From the NCBI GenBank assembly GCA_905234865.1, contig CAJOJE010000009.1, positions 1-64,000 on the forward strand: 64,000 bases of DNA. The letters are read 5' to 3'. This DNA is from Candidatus Gastranaerophilales bacterium. Lineage in GTDB: Bacteria; Cyanobacteriota; Vampirovibrionia; Gastranaerophilales; Gastranaerophilaceae. The notes under the pieces are model-generated. The model was given only the letters and a program-made list of their open reading frames with translations. It was not told where the DNA came from and searched no databases. A program made the position numbers and the translations under genes. Of this stretch, positions 27,057 to 36,076 are shown in pieces. The first letter of the stretch is position 1. Every line of letters begins with the position of its first letter.

Positions 27057-28502
27057 TTATAAATTTTTGCTGTCTTGAACTATATCGTCAATTAATTTTT
27101 TAGCGCTTCTAATCGGATTTACGGTTGCATTTCCTCCGAGGCAGCCGCCTTTGCACGCCATAACTTCGATTATGTTACCGTTAGGACAGCTTGATGTTTT
27201 TGCAAATTTTTTCAAATTTCTTATGTTCTCTTTGTCGAGTCCGTTGATAATAAAGGGGTTAATTTTGTCCTTATCTTTTACCAAATGTTTAACGGCTCCC
27301 GCAACGCCGCCCGTGATAGCAAAATTCCTACCCTGTTTTGACGGAAAATTTTCGTCTTTATAAGGTGCACAGTTTGAAATTTCAATATCCCTGCCCGTAA
27401 AAATTGCTTCAAGTTCTTCGGCATTTAAAATGTAGTCAATATTGTCATTGTCTTGAACTTCTTTTCTTTTTGCAACGCAAGGGCTTATAAAAACAAGTTT
27501 CGCATCTTTATATTTTTCCCTGACGATTTTCGCCGTATGGTAAAGAGGAGTTTTGGCAGAAGATACAAAAGGTTTAATTTCCGATAAATGTTTTTTTATA
27601 AGCTCGTTATAACCGGCGCAACAAGATGTTGTCATAAACGGCTCGTTATTTTCCATCCTTTCTTCAAATTCTTTTGCTTCTTCTTTTGTCGTTATATCCG
27701 CCCCTAAAGCAACTTCAAAAACATCACTGAAGCCTGCTTTTATAATCGCCGATTTTAATTGCCCTAAATTCCCCGTAAATTGTCCTGCAATTGCGGGTGC
27801 AAACATGGCTATAACTTTTGTGTCATTGGATTTAACGTGTTTTAATACGTCAATAATTTGGCTTTTTTCATGAATTGCTCCAAACGGGCAGCTTGCAACA
27901 CATTTTCCGCATGATATGCATTCGTCATGGTTTATAACGGCTTGCCCCTGCTCATTTTTAATAATTGCATCGACAGGGCAGGCATCTTCGCAAGGAACCG
28001 CAAGTTTTACGATAGCATTATAAGGGCATGCCGATATGCACATTTTGCAACCTTTGCATTTTGTGCCGTCTATGTGGGATTTTCCTTCGGTGACGGTTAT
28101 CGCTCCAAAGTGACAGCTTTTTTCGCAAGGTCTTGCAACGCATCCTCTGCAAAGGTCGGTTACATATATTTTGCTCGGAACGCACCCTTGACATGCATCT
28201 TCCAATACCGTTAAAACGTTTTTGTCGGGTGTTTGTCTTAAAAGCGCTTGTTCGGCATATTCTTTAATTGACGTAATCTCGTCATCATCCTCGATTGCAA
28301 ACCCTAAATCCGCAATTATCCTGTCTTTTATAATTGCTCTTTCTTTATGAATACAGCAACGGTAAGGAACTTCAAAATGTTTGGGACGCATTTCAACGTG
28401 GATTTTTTTGACGCCGTTCTCAAAATCTTCGCTGAAAAATGCCTTTACAATCCTTACCAAAATATCCTTTTTGATTTGTATGGACTGAATATTATTTAGC
28501 AT
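27057..28502 (-). CDS. Monomeric [FeFe] hydrogenase, group B-like
   Basis: 481 residues. An N-terminal region with RCCIHKERAIIKDR is typical of group B sequences, followed by a Cys-rich ferredoxin-like part (CKGCKMCISACPYNA, CISCGKCVASCPFGA) for several [4Fe-4S] clusters. The H-cluster domain shows three motifs: TTSCCAGY, SPCVAKRKEVQ and EVMACKGGCLGG. The first has Ala where group A enzymes have Pro. Interconverts protons and H2 with ferredoxin as likely partner, in the cytoplasm. The maturases HydEFG are not in the window. It follows a PQ-loop gene by 16 bases. Confidence 0.9.
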   Translation of the reverse strand: MLNNIQSIQIKKDILVRIVKAFFSEDFENGVKKIHVEMRPKHFEVPYRCCIHKERAIIKDRIIADLGFAIEDDDEITSIKEYAEQALLRQTPDKNVLTVLEDACQGCVPSKIYVTDLCRGCVARPCEKSCHFGAITVTEGKSHIDGTKCKGCKMCISACPYNAIVKLAVPCEDACPVDAIIKNEQGQAVINHDECISCGKCVASCPFGAIHEKSQIIDVLKHVKSNDTKVIAMFAPAIAGQFTGNLGQLKSAIIKAGFSDVFEVALGADITTKEEAKEFEERMENNEPFMTTSCCAGYNELIKKHLSEIKPFVSSAKTPLYHTAKIVREKYKDAKLVFISPCVAKRKEVQDNDNIDYILNAEELEAIFTGRDIEISNCAPYKDENFPSKQGRNFAITGGVAGAVKHLVKDKDKINPFIINGLDKENIRNLKKFAKTSSCPNGNIIEVMACKGGCLGGNATVNPIRSAKKLIDDIVQDSKNL

Positions 28503-28518
28503 GTTTTATCCTTTTGTT

Positions 28519-28773
28519 TTAATTATTATTTCTGTATTTTAAGTATAACGATATATCACAGAGAACAAACCCCATGTTTACTAAATACAGCCATATTACC
28601 CAATCGTAACAGAAAAATATTTTGTGAATAATTCCAAAAATATACCCTGTCATAATAAGGCATAAAAATCTTAAACTTTTTCCTTTAACGGATTTTGCTT
28701 TATATGTTTTATAAACCGCAATGGGCCAGCTTGCTCCAAAACAAACCATCATTCCCGCTTCAAATACGCTCAT
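28519..28773 (-). CDS. PQ-loop (SemiSWEET-like) small membrane protein
   Basis: 84 residues with three membrane helices. The first helix carries WPIAVYKTYKAKSVKGKS, the PQ-loop-type motif with Trp-Pro in place of Pro-Gln. This fits bacterial half-transporters that dimerise. The substrate is unknown. The start follows AAAGGAAA. Read before the hydrogenase gene with 16 bases between, so probably one transcript. Confidence 0.75.
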   Translation of the reverse strand: MSVFEAGMMVCFGASWPIAVYKTYKAKSVKGKSLRFLCLIMTGYIFGIIHKIFFCYDWVIWLYLVNMGFVLCDISLYLKYRNNN

Positions 28774-28883
28774 AAATTTCCTTTGGAATTATTACCAAAA
28801 AATATTAACACAAAAAAGCAATTTATTTGTATGTTTTGTTTATAAACGTTTATAATTGTTTTATCGGAATTGTTAAAGTAATC

Positions 28884-29704
28884 ATGAAATTTTTTGTATT
28901 ATTTTTTATCATTGCTTTTAATTCAAAATCAAATTTTTGCATTTTGGAACTTCCGGAAAAGGGAACCCCGATTAATCGGGCGCAACTCAAGTGATTGAAC
29001 CTTTTAAAAGAGGGGTTAGAAAAAAATATATAAAACTTATTTTGTTCTTGTGAATAACGGGGTTAATTCCAAAGAATTTAATATAAAAATGAATGTCAGG
29101 GAAAAATATATAAATCTTGCTTATAAAAAATCAATTCTTTTTATTTTGAATAACAGATATGAACTTTTAAAGCAGGTTTTAAAAATAGAAAAAGACCAAT
29201 CAAGCGAAGATGATATTGACGTTATTCAAGCCCAAATCGCAATAAATAAGCTTGAGGGCGAAATAAGCGTTGCAAGAAAAGATGTTAAAGAGGCGCTTTT
29301 GAAGTTTAATGAAGTTTTAAACATTGCGGATAAAGAACGTTTCGATATTATTGACAACAATTTGTTTGATAATAAATTAATACTTGATGTAACCGTTCCT
29401 GATTGTAAATTGGAAATTCCTTCCGTTGACGATATTATAAAAGCCGGTATTCAAAATATGTATGACGTTATGGAAGCAAAAAAGAAAATCGAAACGGCAA
29501 AATATCTTTTATCTCAAGCAAAAAGACAAAGAATTCCCGATATTGAGCTTCAAAGCGGGTGGGCGTTTGAAAATAAGCATTCTTCGGATGACGGCACTTT
29601 TAAAAACGGTGCTTATTTAGGAGTAAACTTTTGAATATTATATGGACCGGCTTAATTTTTTAAAAATCATAAATGTTGAAAATATCGAGGAGCTTTCTTT
29701 ATAA
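28884..29704 (+). pseudogene. Decayed TolC-family outer-membrane efflux protein gene
   Basis: The ATG at 28884 opens a signal-peptide-like N-terminus that leads into LELPEKGTPINRAQLK and a TGA at 28992. A different frame is open from 29020 to the TGA at 29632. It encodes a TolC/OEP-like stretch: DVIQAQIAINKLEGEISVAR, a proline-rich link, then AKYLLSQAKRQRIPDIELQS. One base on, another frame runs to 29704 and reads like a C-terminus (MDRLNFLKIINVENIEEL). So there is at least one in-frame stop, two frameshifts, and loss of most of the second half of the gene. No partner pump genes are near. Confidence 0.7.
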
Positions 29705-30391
29705 TTTTAATTCTTTTTTCCATTTGTATTTAAAATAAAATGCAAGAAAAATATAAACAAACCACATAAATACGGTATTTAGAGCATGAGAATTATTTAT
29801 AAAATATGCAATATTCCACATAATAAATGATACGATATTAACAAAAATCCAAACCCACCATTGCTCGTAACATCTTTTAACCGTTAAAAGCTGTCCCAAA
29901 ATCGAAAAAATAACGGTTGTGATGTCTAAAAAAGGGTAATTCCATCCGCTTATAGAATTTGCTAAAAACCCTGAAATAATTGAAATAATCAAGACTGTTG
30001 AAAAATATAAAATCCTTTCTTTCTTTGAAAGAACGGTTTTTATAATCTCGTTTTTATCTTTTTTTAAGTGTTTTTTCCATTTTATAATCCCTATAATCTC
30101 CATTGGAAGAAAATATCCGCCGTATAAAGCCAAATTTCCGAAAAAGCCGTTTTTATACGCTATATAACAATAACAAAACGTCCCTATAAGCCCTGTGTAA
30201 TAACAATAAATTTTTCCTTTGCCTGCAAAAAACGTGTAACTTATGCCGCATAAAGCAGATATTAAAGCAATTTTATCGTCATGTGCAAAATAAGATACGG
30301 AAAAAGTTATTAATAATACGGTAAGAAAAAAATATTTCTCAAAAACCGAGTAATAATTAAGTTCAGACTTTATAAACGAAAGTATTTTCAT
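29699..30391 (-). CDS. pnuC: PnuC-type nicotinamide riboside/mononucleotide transporter
   Basis: 230 residues with about seven membrane helices. The segment RCYEQWWVWIFVNIVSFIMW and the earlier GKIYCYYTGLIGT are characteristic of PnuC, which facilitates uptake of vitamin B3 nucleosides for NAD synthesis. The exact vitamin is uncertain because PnuT and PnuX relatives carry thiamin or riboflavin. A TATAAT lies 8 nt before the ATG, so the leader would be two bases or none. It is divergent from the next gene across 52 bases. Confidence 0.85.
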   Translation of the reverse strand: MKILSFIKSELNYYSVFEKYFFLTVLLITFSVSYFAHDDKIALISALCGISYTFFAGKGKIYCYYTGLIGTFCYCYIAYKNGFFGNLALYGGYFLPMEIIGIIKWKKHLKKDKNEIIKTVLSKKERILYFSTVLIISIISGFLANSISGWNYPFLDITTVIFSILGQLLTVKRCYEQWWVWIFVNIVSFIMWNIAYFINNSHALNTVFMWFVYIFLAFYFKYKWKKELKL

Positions 30392-30431
30392 ACTATTGAA
30401 TTATATTGCAAAAAAAAGAATTTTTCGATTT

Positions 30432-30437
30432 TATAAT
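30432..30437 (+). promoter_or_regulatory. -10 box 6 nt before ATG (leaderless pattern)
   Basis: TATAAT, six bases, ATG at 30444. There is no Shine-Dalgarno. Confidence 0.5.
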
Positions 30438-30443
30438 ATTGAA

Positions 30444-31511
30444 ATGAAAATATCAAGGACGGAAACTTCACCTAATTTTAGAGGAGTTCTGAACAATAAG
30501 TATACACTAAAAGGATTGGAAACAATTTCCGACCATGGAGCAACTTTTAATCAGGCTGCCTCGTTTTTGGGCGCAGCACTATTAAGGCCTGCCGCTATTT
30601 CTCTGACTCCTGATTTTGTTGATGATGAAAATAAAAATTACGCAAAAGCAAATTCAATAGCTTCGGGAGTTGCAAAACTCGCAATTGCGGAATTGTTTAT
30701 TCTGCCTCTTGAGATTGGCATGAAACAAGTTGAAAAAGAACCCGAAAAGTTTTTAAAAAAAGAAACGATTGATAAATTAAAAGGAGGTGCTTCAAGTATA
30801 AACAAATCCAAAGATTTTAAATTCTTAGCTCAATGTTTTAAATTAGGCGGAAATTTGGTGAGCGCAATCCCGAAATCCATGCTAACGATTGCCATGATTC
30901 CGTTTTTGAACGATATTTTTAAAAACAAAGAAAAACTTCCGATTAATTTTAATTCCAAAAAAGAAGGAAACGCTAAAAATCCCCCCGTCCAAAAATATGA
31001 AATAAATCCCGTATTTTCTCCCGTCAGAAACTCGATTTCATTTAAAGGTAATGAAAAAATCGCCAAAGGCATAGGTAAAATTATTGATATTGAAAGCGTT
31101 CAAAACTTTGCAAAAAAACATTCCGATAATGCGCATAATATTTCAAGAGATATGACAAATGTAACGGATGCCGTTCTAACGGGAACATTTGCGCTGTCGG
31201 TTAAAAAATCTTCAAAAATTGATGAGGAAAGAAAAAACCCTCTAATCTATAATACCGTAATTTCAACCGCAATAAGCATTGTCGGGGGAAGCGCACTTGA
31301 TTCTCTTGTACAAAAAGGTTCAAAAGGTTTTATTGAAAAATTCAAAAAAGCAAACGAAAATAACCCTAAATTATCAAAATATATTGAAGGAATAAATATT
31401 TTAAGACCTACGGTTATTTTTGCTTTTATTTATTACGGTTTACTTCCCTATTTTTCCACAATCATGGCAGACAACATAGATAAAAAAACAAAAACCGATA
31501 AAAACGCTTGA
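30444..31511 (+). CDS. Membrane-associated protein with NFRG/SFKG motifs, unknown
   Basis: 355 residues. The N-terminus reads SPNFRG and a later linker SISFKGN; such short Phe-Lys/Arg-Gly motifs recur in uncharacterised proteins that I associate with this lineage. Several moderately hydrophobic helices occur (about residues 40-60, 75-100, 140-165, 270-290, 325-350) with Lys-rich linkers. No signal peptide. Start 30444 is preferred over an upstream in-frame TTG because it begins the conserved-looking segment and sits at the expected transcript start. Function unknown. Confidence 0.6.
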   Translation: MKISRTETSPNFRGVLNNKYTLKGLETISDHGATFNQAASFLGAALLRPAAISLTPDFVDDENKNYAKANSIASGVAKLAIAELFILPLEIGMKQVEKEPEKFLKKETIDKLKGGASSINKSKDFKFLAQCFKLGGNLVSAIPKSMLTIAMIPFLNDIFKNKEKLPINFNSKKEGNAKNPPVQKYEINPVFSPVRNSISFKGNEKIAKGIGKIIDIESVQNFAKKHSDNAHNISRDMTNVTDAVLTGTFALSVKKSSKIDEERKNPLIYNTVISTAISIVGGSALDSLVQKGSKGFIEKFKKANENNPKLSKYIEGINILRPTVIFAFIYYGLLPYFSTIMADNIDKKTKTDKNA

Positions 31512-31586
31512 TTATTTGTTTTGAGGTTGTTAAGATAATTTCCGTATTTTTGTTATAAAAACTTGTTTTTGAGGAATTATTAATTT

Positions 31587-32477
31587 ATGAAGGCAGATAA
31601 TTTTTTCGTTATAGAAGTTGTTGATAAACTTTCAAGAATATTTATCCTGATGTTTGCGGGAATAATTTTGGGCGCCGTTGTAGGACTTGCATTTCATTAC
31701 GGTTTTAGGGCGGATATCGTTAAAACGTTAGGCATGCTTATTCTTTATTATGTTATTTTTACATCTTATGTTTTTGTTACAAATACAAGAAGAAGATTTT
31801 CTTCGATAGAAATTTACAAAGACAGACTTGCTTTGATTTCTCAAGAAGCGGGGCAAGTTTGTGAAAGAAAAGAAATTTATTACGATGAAATTAAATTGTA
31901 CAAAATCAGTTCTCTTTCCGATAAAAAAACTCTTGAGCTTCAAAACCCGAACAGAGATAAATTTTCGCTTCGTGAATTCGGGTATTCAACGTTAATTGAA
32001 ACTCAAGACGGGGAGAAAATCGAATTTGCAACCAAAAAATCCGACGGAGTTTTAATTTATTCTCCTGCGTATGTTTATAGAATGCTTGACGTTAAAAGGT
32101 GTGTCAAAGATTTTCCTTTGGTATTGGAAAGGTTTGATTCAAGACGTGATACGGAAGATTTCGATGCTCAATTCAGGTATTATGATGAAAATGAGAAAAA
32201 TCTTTCGCTTTGGAAAAATGAAAATTATATAACAAGTCTTTTAAAATATACGGTATTTTTCGTTTCTATTGCAATACTGGTTGCCCTGTTCATCGCTTAT
32301 ATAATGTGGGCTGATATTAAAGACCAAGAAAGCGCAATGAAACTCCTTACAGCTACATTTTCGCTGTTGTTTACGGTAACGGCGCTTATGTATCTTGTTG
32401 CTTCCATGTCATCCTTCTTCGGCGGCATTGTTAATCGCATAAACGGCAAAAAAATTAAGTCGGTTATAGAAGCCTAA
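31587..32477 (+). CDS. Four-helix membrane protein with soluble middle domain
   Basis: 296 residues. Two N-terminal membrane helices (about 17-38 and 47-66) and two C-terminal ones (about 215-238 and 248-270) flank a charged cytoplasmic-looking domain. That domain has a beta-rich start (FSSIEIYKDRLALIS) that recalls a PH-like fold. Not recognised. GAGG lies 12 bases before the start. An EamA transporter gene follows after 5 bases, so the two are probably co-transcribed. Confidence 0.6.
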   Translation: MKADNFFVIEVVDKLSRIFILMFAGIILGAVVGLAFHYGFRADIVKTLGMLILYYVIFTSYVFVTNTRRRFSSIEIYKDRLALISQEAGQVCERKEIYYDEIKLYKISSLSDKKTLELQNPNRDKFSLREFGYSTLIETQDGEKIEFATKKSDGVLIYSPAYVYRMLDVKRCVKDFPLVLERFDSRRDTEDFDAQFRYYDENEKNLSLWKNENYITSLLKYTVFFVSIAILVALFIAYIMWADIKDQESAMKLLTATFSLLFTVTALMYLVASMSSFFGGIVNRINGKKIKSVIEA

Positions 32478-32482
32478 CCAAA

Positions 32483-33313
32483 ATGTTTACCGTATTGGCA
32501 CTGTTAGCAAGGATTGTTTCAAACCCCCTTGCTAACATGCTTCAAAAAAAGAATGCCGAATTTAACTCATCTTTTGCAATAAATTTGTTTACTTCTTTTT
32601 TCATGTTTGTTTTAATTTCCCCTTTTGGTTTTACGATTAACTTTTTTCGATTTTCTTGTGATTTTTATATATTGGTTTTTTTATCGGGGTTTCTTTGCTT
32701 TTTGGGTACTTTATGCCTTATTAAAGCTCTTTCTTTGGGCGAGATGTCCGTTTTGGGCCCCGTTAATTCTTATAAATCGGTTATAGGACTTTTGGGCGCT
32801 TTTTTTATATTGGGTGAAATTCCCTCAAATAAAAGTATAATCGGATTTTTAATCATAATTTTTGCAAGTTTTTTGTTTCAAGACGAAAACGGCAGATTTT
32901 TATTTAATAAAAGCGTTGTTTTAAGATTATCGGCGCTTATATTTACAGGCATGGAAGCCGTTATTTTGAAGAAAATAATTCTTTTGTCAAATCCCGAAAC
33001 TTGCCTTTTCTTTTGGGTTGTAACAAGTTTTATGTTTTCTTTCCTTGCTGCAATTATTTTTAAAAAAACCAAAATTGAAAATAAAAAGACGATTTTTGAT
33101 TGTTTAAAAATTGCAATTTTGCTTTTACTTATGCAATATTCCACGAATTATGTCTTTAAACATCTTGAAGTCGGGCTTTCCTTGTCTTTGTTTCAGCTTT
33201 CAAACGTTATCGCATTGATAATCGGATTTAAAATTTTTAACGAAAAAAATGTGCTAAAAAAGAGCATAGGCACATTGCTTATGCTCTTTGGTTCAATATT
33301 AATTCTCAAGTGA
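32483..33313 (+). CDS. EamA/DMT-family transporter
   Basis: 276 residues with about ten membrane helices arranged as two homologous halves. The end of each half shows the family pattern: SLGEMSVLGPVNSYKSVIGL with FFILGEIPS in the first, and GLSLSLFQLSNVIALIIGF then IFNEK in the second. Drug/metabolite transporters move small metabolites or amino acids; the substrate is not predictable here. Its stop abuts the stop of the convergent ilvC. Confidence 0.85.
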   Translation: MFTVLALLARIVSNPLANMLQKKNAEFNSSFAINLFTSFFMFVLISPFGFTINFFRFSCDFYILVFLSGFLCFLGTLCLIKALSLGEMSVLGPVNSYKSVIGLLGAFFILGEIPSNKSIIGFLIIIFASFLFQDENGRFLFNKSVVLRLSALIFTGMEAVILKKIILLSNPETCLFFWVVTSFMFSFLAAIIFKKTKIENKKTIFDCLKIAILLLLMQYSTNYVFKHLEVGLSLSLFQLSNVIALIIGFKIFNEKNVLKKSIGTLLMLFGSILILK

Positions 33314-34324
<1,011 letters not shown>

Positions 34325-34420
34325 TCATTTTGATAATTAATGATATTTTAAGTTTAAAACGTAAAAATCTTTAGTCAATCTTTGTTTTTGCTTTATAATT
34401 TATGAAATGAGGTATTTTTT

Positions 34421-35659
34421 ATGAATAATCAAATTTGTGTAAAATCGCTTTTAATGAATTTTTCCGCTTTATCCGTTTTTAAAAATTTCTTATCGGATAA
34501 CAACGGCGCTTCTTTTTTATTATTTTTGGAATCAATTAATAATCAAGATGAATTTTATCAGGTAATTGAAAGTTATACCGATTTCATATCCGAACTTTAC
34601 AATTCCGAATTTTCGGGTAATTGGTCAAAATATGTCAAAAACTTTGTTTTAAGCGACGAAAATCCCGTATCTCGTAAATTTGCTTCTCAAAGCGAAGATG
34701 AAATTCCTGCTTTTATTTTATCCGCTTTTGAATATGAATTAAGAATTTTAAGCGATATTGCGGGAATTTCGACAAATGACATTAAACAGCTTTTAATTTC
34801 TTTTTACCCCGATGAAGAAGATGCTGTTAATTCTCTTCCTTCTTTTGAGTCTGATAAATTCTTATTTACAAAAGATTTAATTTTGAAATCGTACAAAGAA
34901 AACGGATACGGGATAGTTTCCAAATATCATGCGTTTAAGTATGATTTTGATTTGAATTTAAAGCCCGTTCTTGTTCCTGATGACATCAAACTCGATGATT
35001 TAAAATTGTACGATTATCAAAAAAATACTTTAAAAAATAATACTTTGTCTTTTTTGAAAGGAAATCCCGCAAATAACGTACTTTTATACGGGGACAGAGG
35101 TTGCGGAAAATCATCTCTCGTTAAAGCCGTTTGCTTTGAATATGCACATTTGGGGCTTAAAATTATTCAGATTTATAAAGAAAATTTAGGAGAAATCGAA
35201 AGTTTAACCGAATATCTTTCAAACTTTCCCTCTAAGTTTATTCTTTTTATTGATGATTTGGTTTTTGACGAAAATGACCCGAAATTCGCTTCTTCTAAAG
35301 CGGTTTTAGAGGGGTCTTTACAAAAAAGAGCGGAAAATATTTTAATTTACGCAACAACGAACAGAAGACATCTTGTCAAAGAAAGTTTTTCTTCAAGACA
35401 GGGTGATGAAATTCATATTAACGATACTCTGGATGAAACGGCATCTTTAGCGGATAGGTTCGGTATAACGATTATTTTTTCTTCGCCCGATAAAAATAAT
35501 TATTTGGAAATCGTAAAACTTTTAGCGGAAGAGTCGGGAATTAAAAATATTAATGCCGAATTTTTCAAAAAGGCGGAAGCGTTTTCGCTTTTAAAAGGCA
35601 ACAGGGCGCCAAGAGTCGCAAAACAGTTTTTGTCCGATTTTCTTGCAAATGAGGTTTAA
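34421..35659 (+). CDS. DUF815-family AAA-type ATPase
   Basis: 412 residues. The C-terminal half is an ATPase with Walker A LLYGDRGCGKSSLVKA, Walker B FILFIDDLVFDEND, sensor ATTNRRHLVKE and a later DRFGITIIF, matching COG2607/DUF815. The N-terminal 170 residues are helical and less conserved. Cytoplasmic; function of the family is unknown. GAGG lies 9 nt before the start. oadG follows 32 bases downstream but has its own promoter. Confidence 0.88.
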   Translation: MNNQICVKSLLMNFSALSVFKNFLSDNNGASFLLFLESINNQDEFYQVIESYTDFISELYNSEFSGNWSKYVKNFVLSDENPVSRKFASQSEDEIPAFILSAFEYELRILSDIAGISTNDIKQLLISFYPDEEDAVNSLPSFESDKFLFTKDLILKSYKENGYGIVSKYHAFKYDFDLNLKPVLVPDDIKLDDLKLYDYQKNTLKNNTLSFLKGNPANNVLLYGDRGCGKSSLVKAVCFEYAHLGLKIIQIYKENLGEIESLTEYLSNFPSKFILFIDDLVFDENDPKFASSKAVLEGSLQKRAENILIYATTNRRHLVKESFSSRQGDEIHINDTLDETASLADRFGITIIFSSPDKNNYLEIVKLLAEESGIKNINAEFFKKAEAFSLLKGNRAPRVAKQFLSDFLANEV

Positions 35660-35670
35660 TGTATTATAAT
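35643..35670 (+). promoter_or_regulatory. Promoter before the OadG-like gene
   Basis: TTGCAA and TATAAT separated by 16 bases, ending 21 bases before the start codon. It overlaps the end of the DUF815 gene. Confidence 0.45.
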
Positions 35671-35691
35671 TTTATTAAAAGGAGTTAATAT

Positions 35692-35919
35692 ATGGATTTA
35701 GTTTTATTACAACAAGGATTGACGGTTTTGTGCCTCGGCTTTGCCGTTGTTTTTGCTTTTTTATCGGTAATGATTTTTGCAATGGGAATTATGGGCAGGG
35801 TTATCGGTTACTTAAATGAAGTGTTCCCGCCCCAAGTTACATCTGCCGTTCCCGTTAAAAAGACGGCAAATGAAGATGAAGAAATTGCCGTTGCAATTGC
35901 TGCAGTTTACGCAAGATAA
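35692..35919 (+). CDS. OadG-like decarboxylase gamma subunit
   Basis: 75 residues. A single N-terminal membrane helix (residues 8-32) starts with LQQGLTVLCLGFAVVF, the pattern of the gamma subunit of sodium-pumping oxaloacetate or methylmalonyl-CoA decarboxylases. A short acidic tail ends VAIAAVYAR, typical of the family. The gamma chain anchors and stabilises the membrane complex. Alpha (carboxyltransferase/biotin) and beta (membrane pump) genes are not in the window. The start follows AAAAGGAG, and a strong terminator ends the gene. Confidence 0.8.
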   Translation: MDLVLLQQGLTVLCLGFAVVFAFLSVMIFAMGIMGRVIGYLNEVFPPQVTSAVPVKKTANEDEEIAVAIAAVYAR

Positions 35920-35937
35920 TTAATCATCAATAAATTT

Positions 35938-35965
35938 AAAGCCCTCGTTTTGCGGGGGCTTTTTT
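35938..35965 (+). terminator. Rho-independent terminator after the OadG-like gene
   Basis: AAAGCCCTCG pairs with CGGGGGCTTT (one wobble) with a five-base loop, then a T-run. Confidence 0.85.
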
Positions 35966-36076
35966 GGTATATAATTGTTACATATTATTAAGATAAAGTT
36001 TATTTTCTTCGCAATTTTTAGGTGAAAATTTTTTTTAATTAATCATAGGTATTATAAACAAGAGAGGAATTTGAAC

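Noticed and set aside
29050-29634. Intact 194-residue TolC-like protein
   Set aside because: It lacks a signal peptide and half of the channel domain. The missing ends are readable in other frames on both sides, so it is a fragment of a broken gene.
35994-36020. Possible sigma-28 promoter before the Asn-Pro repeat gene
   Set aside because: TAAAGTTT is perfect, but no GCCGATAA-like element follows at 10-12 bases.
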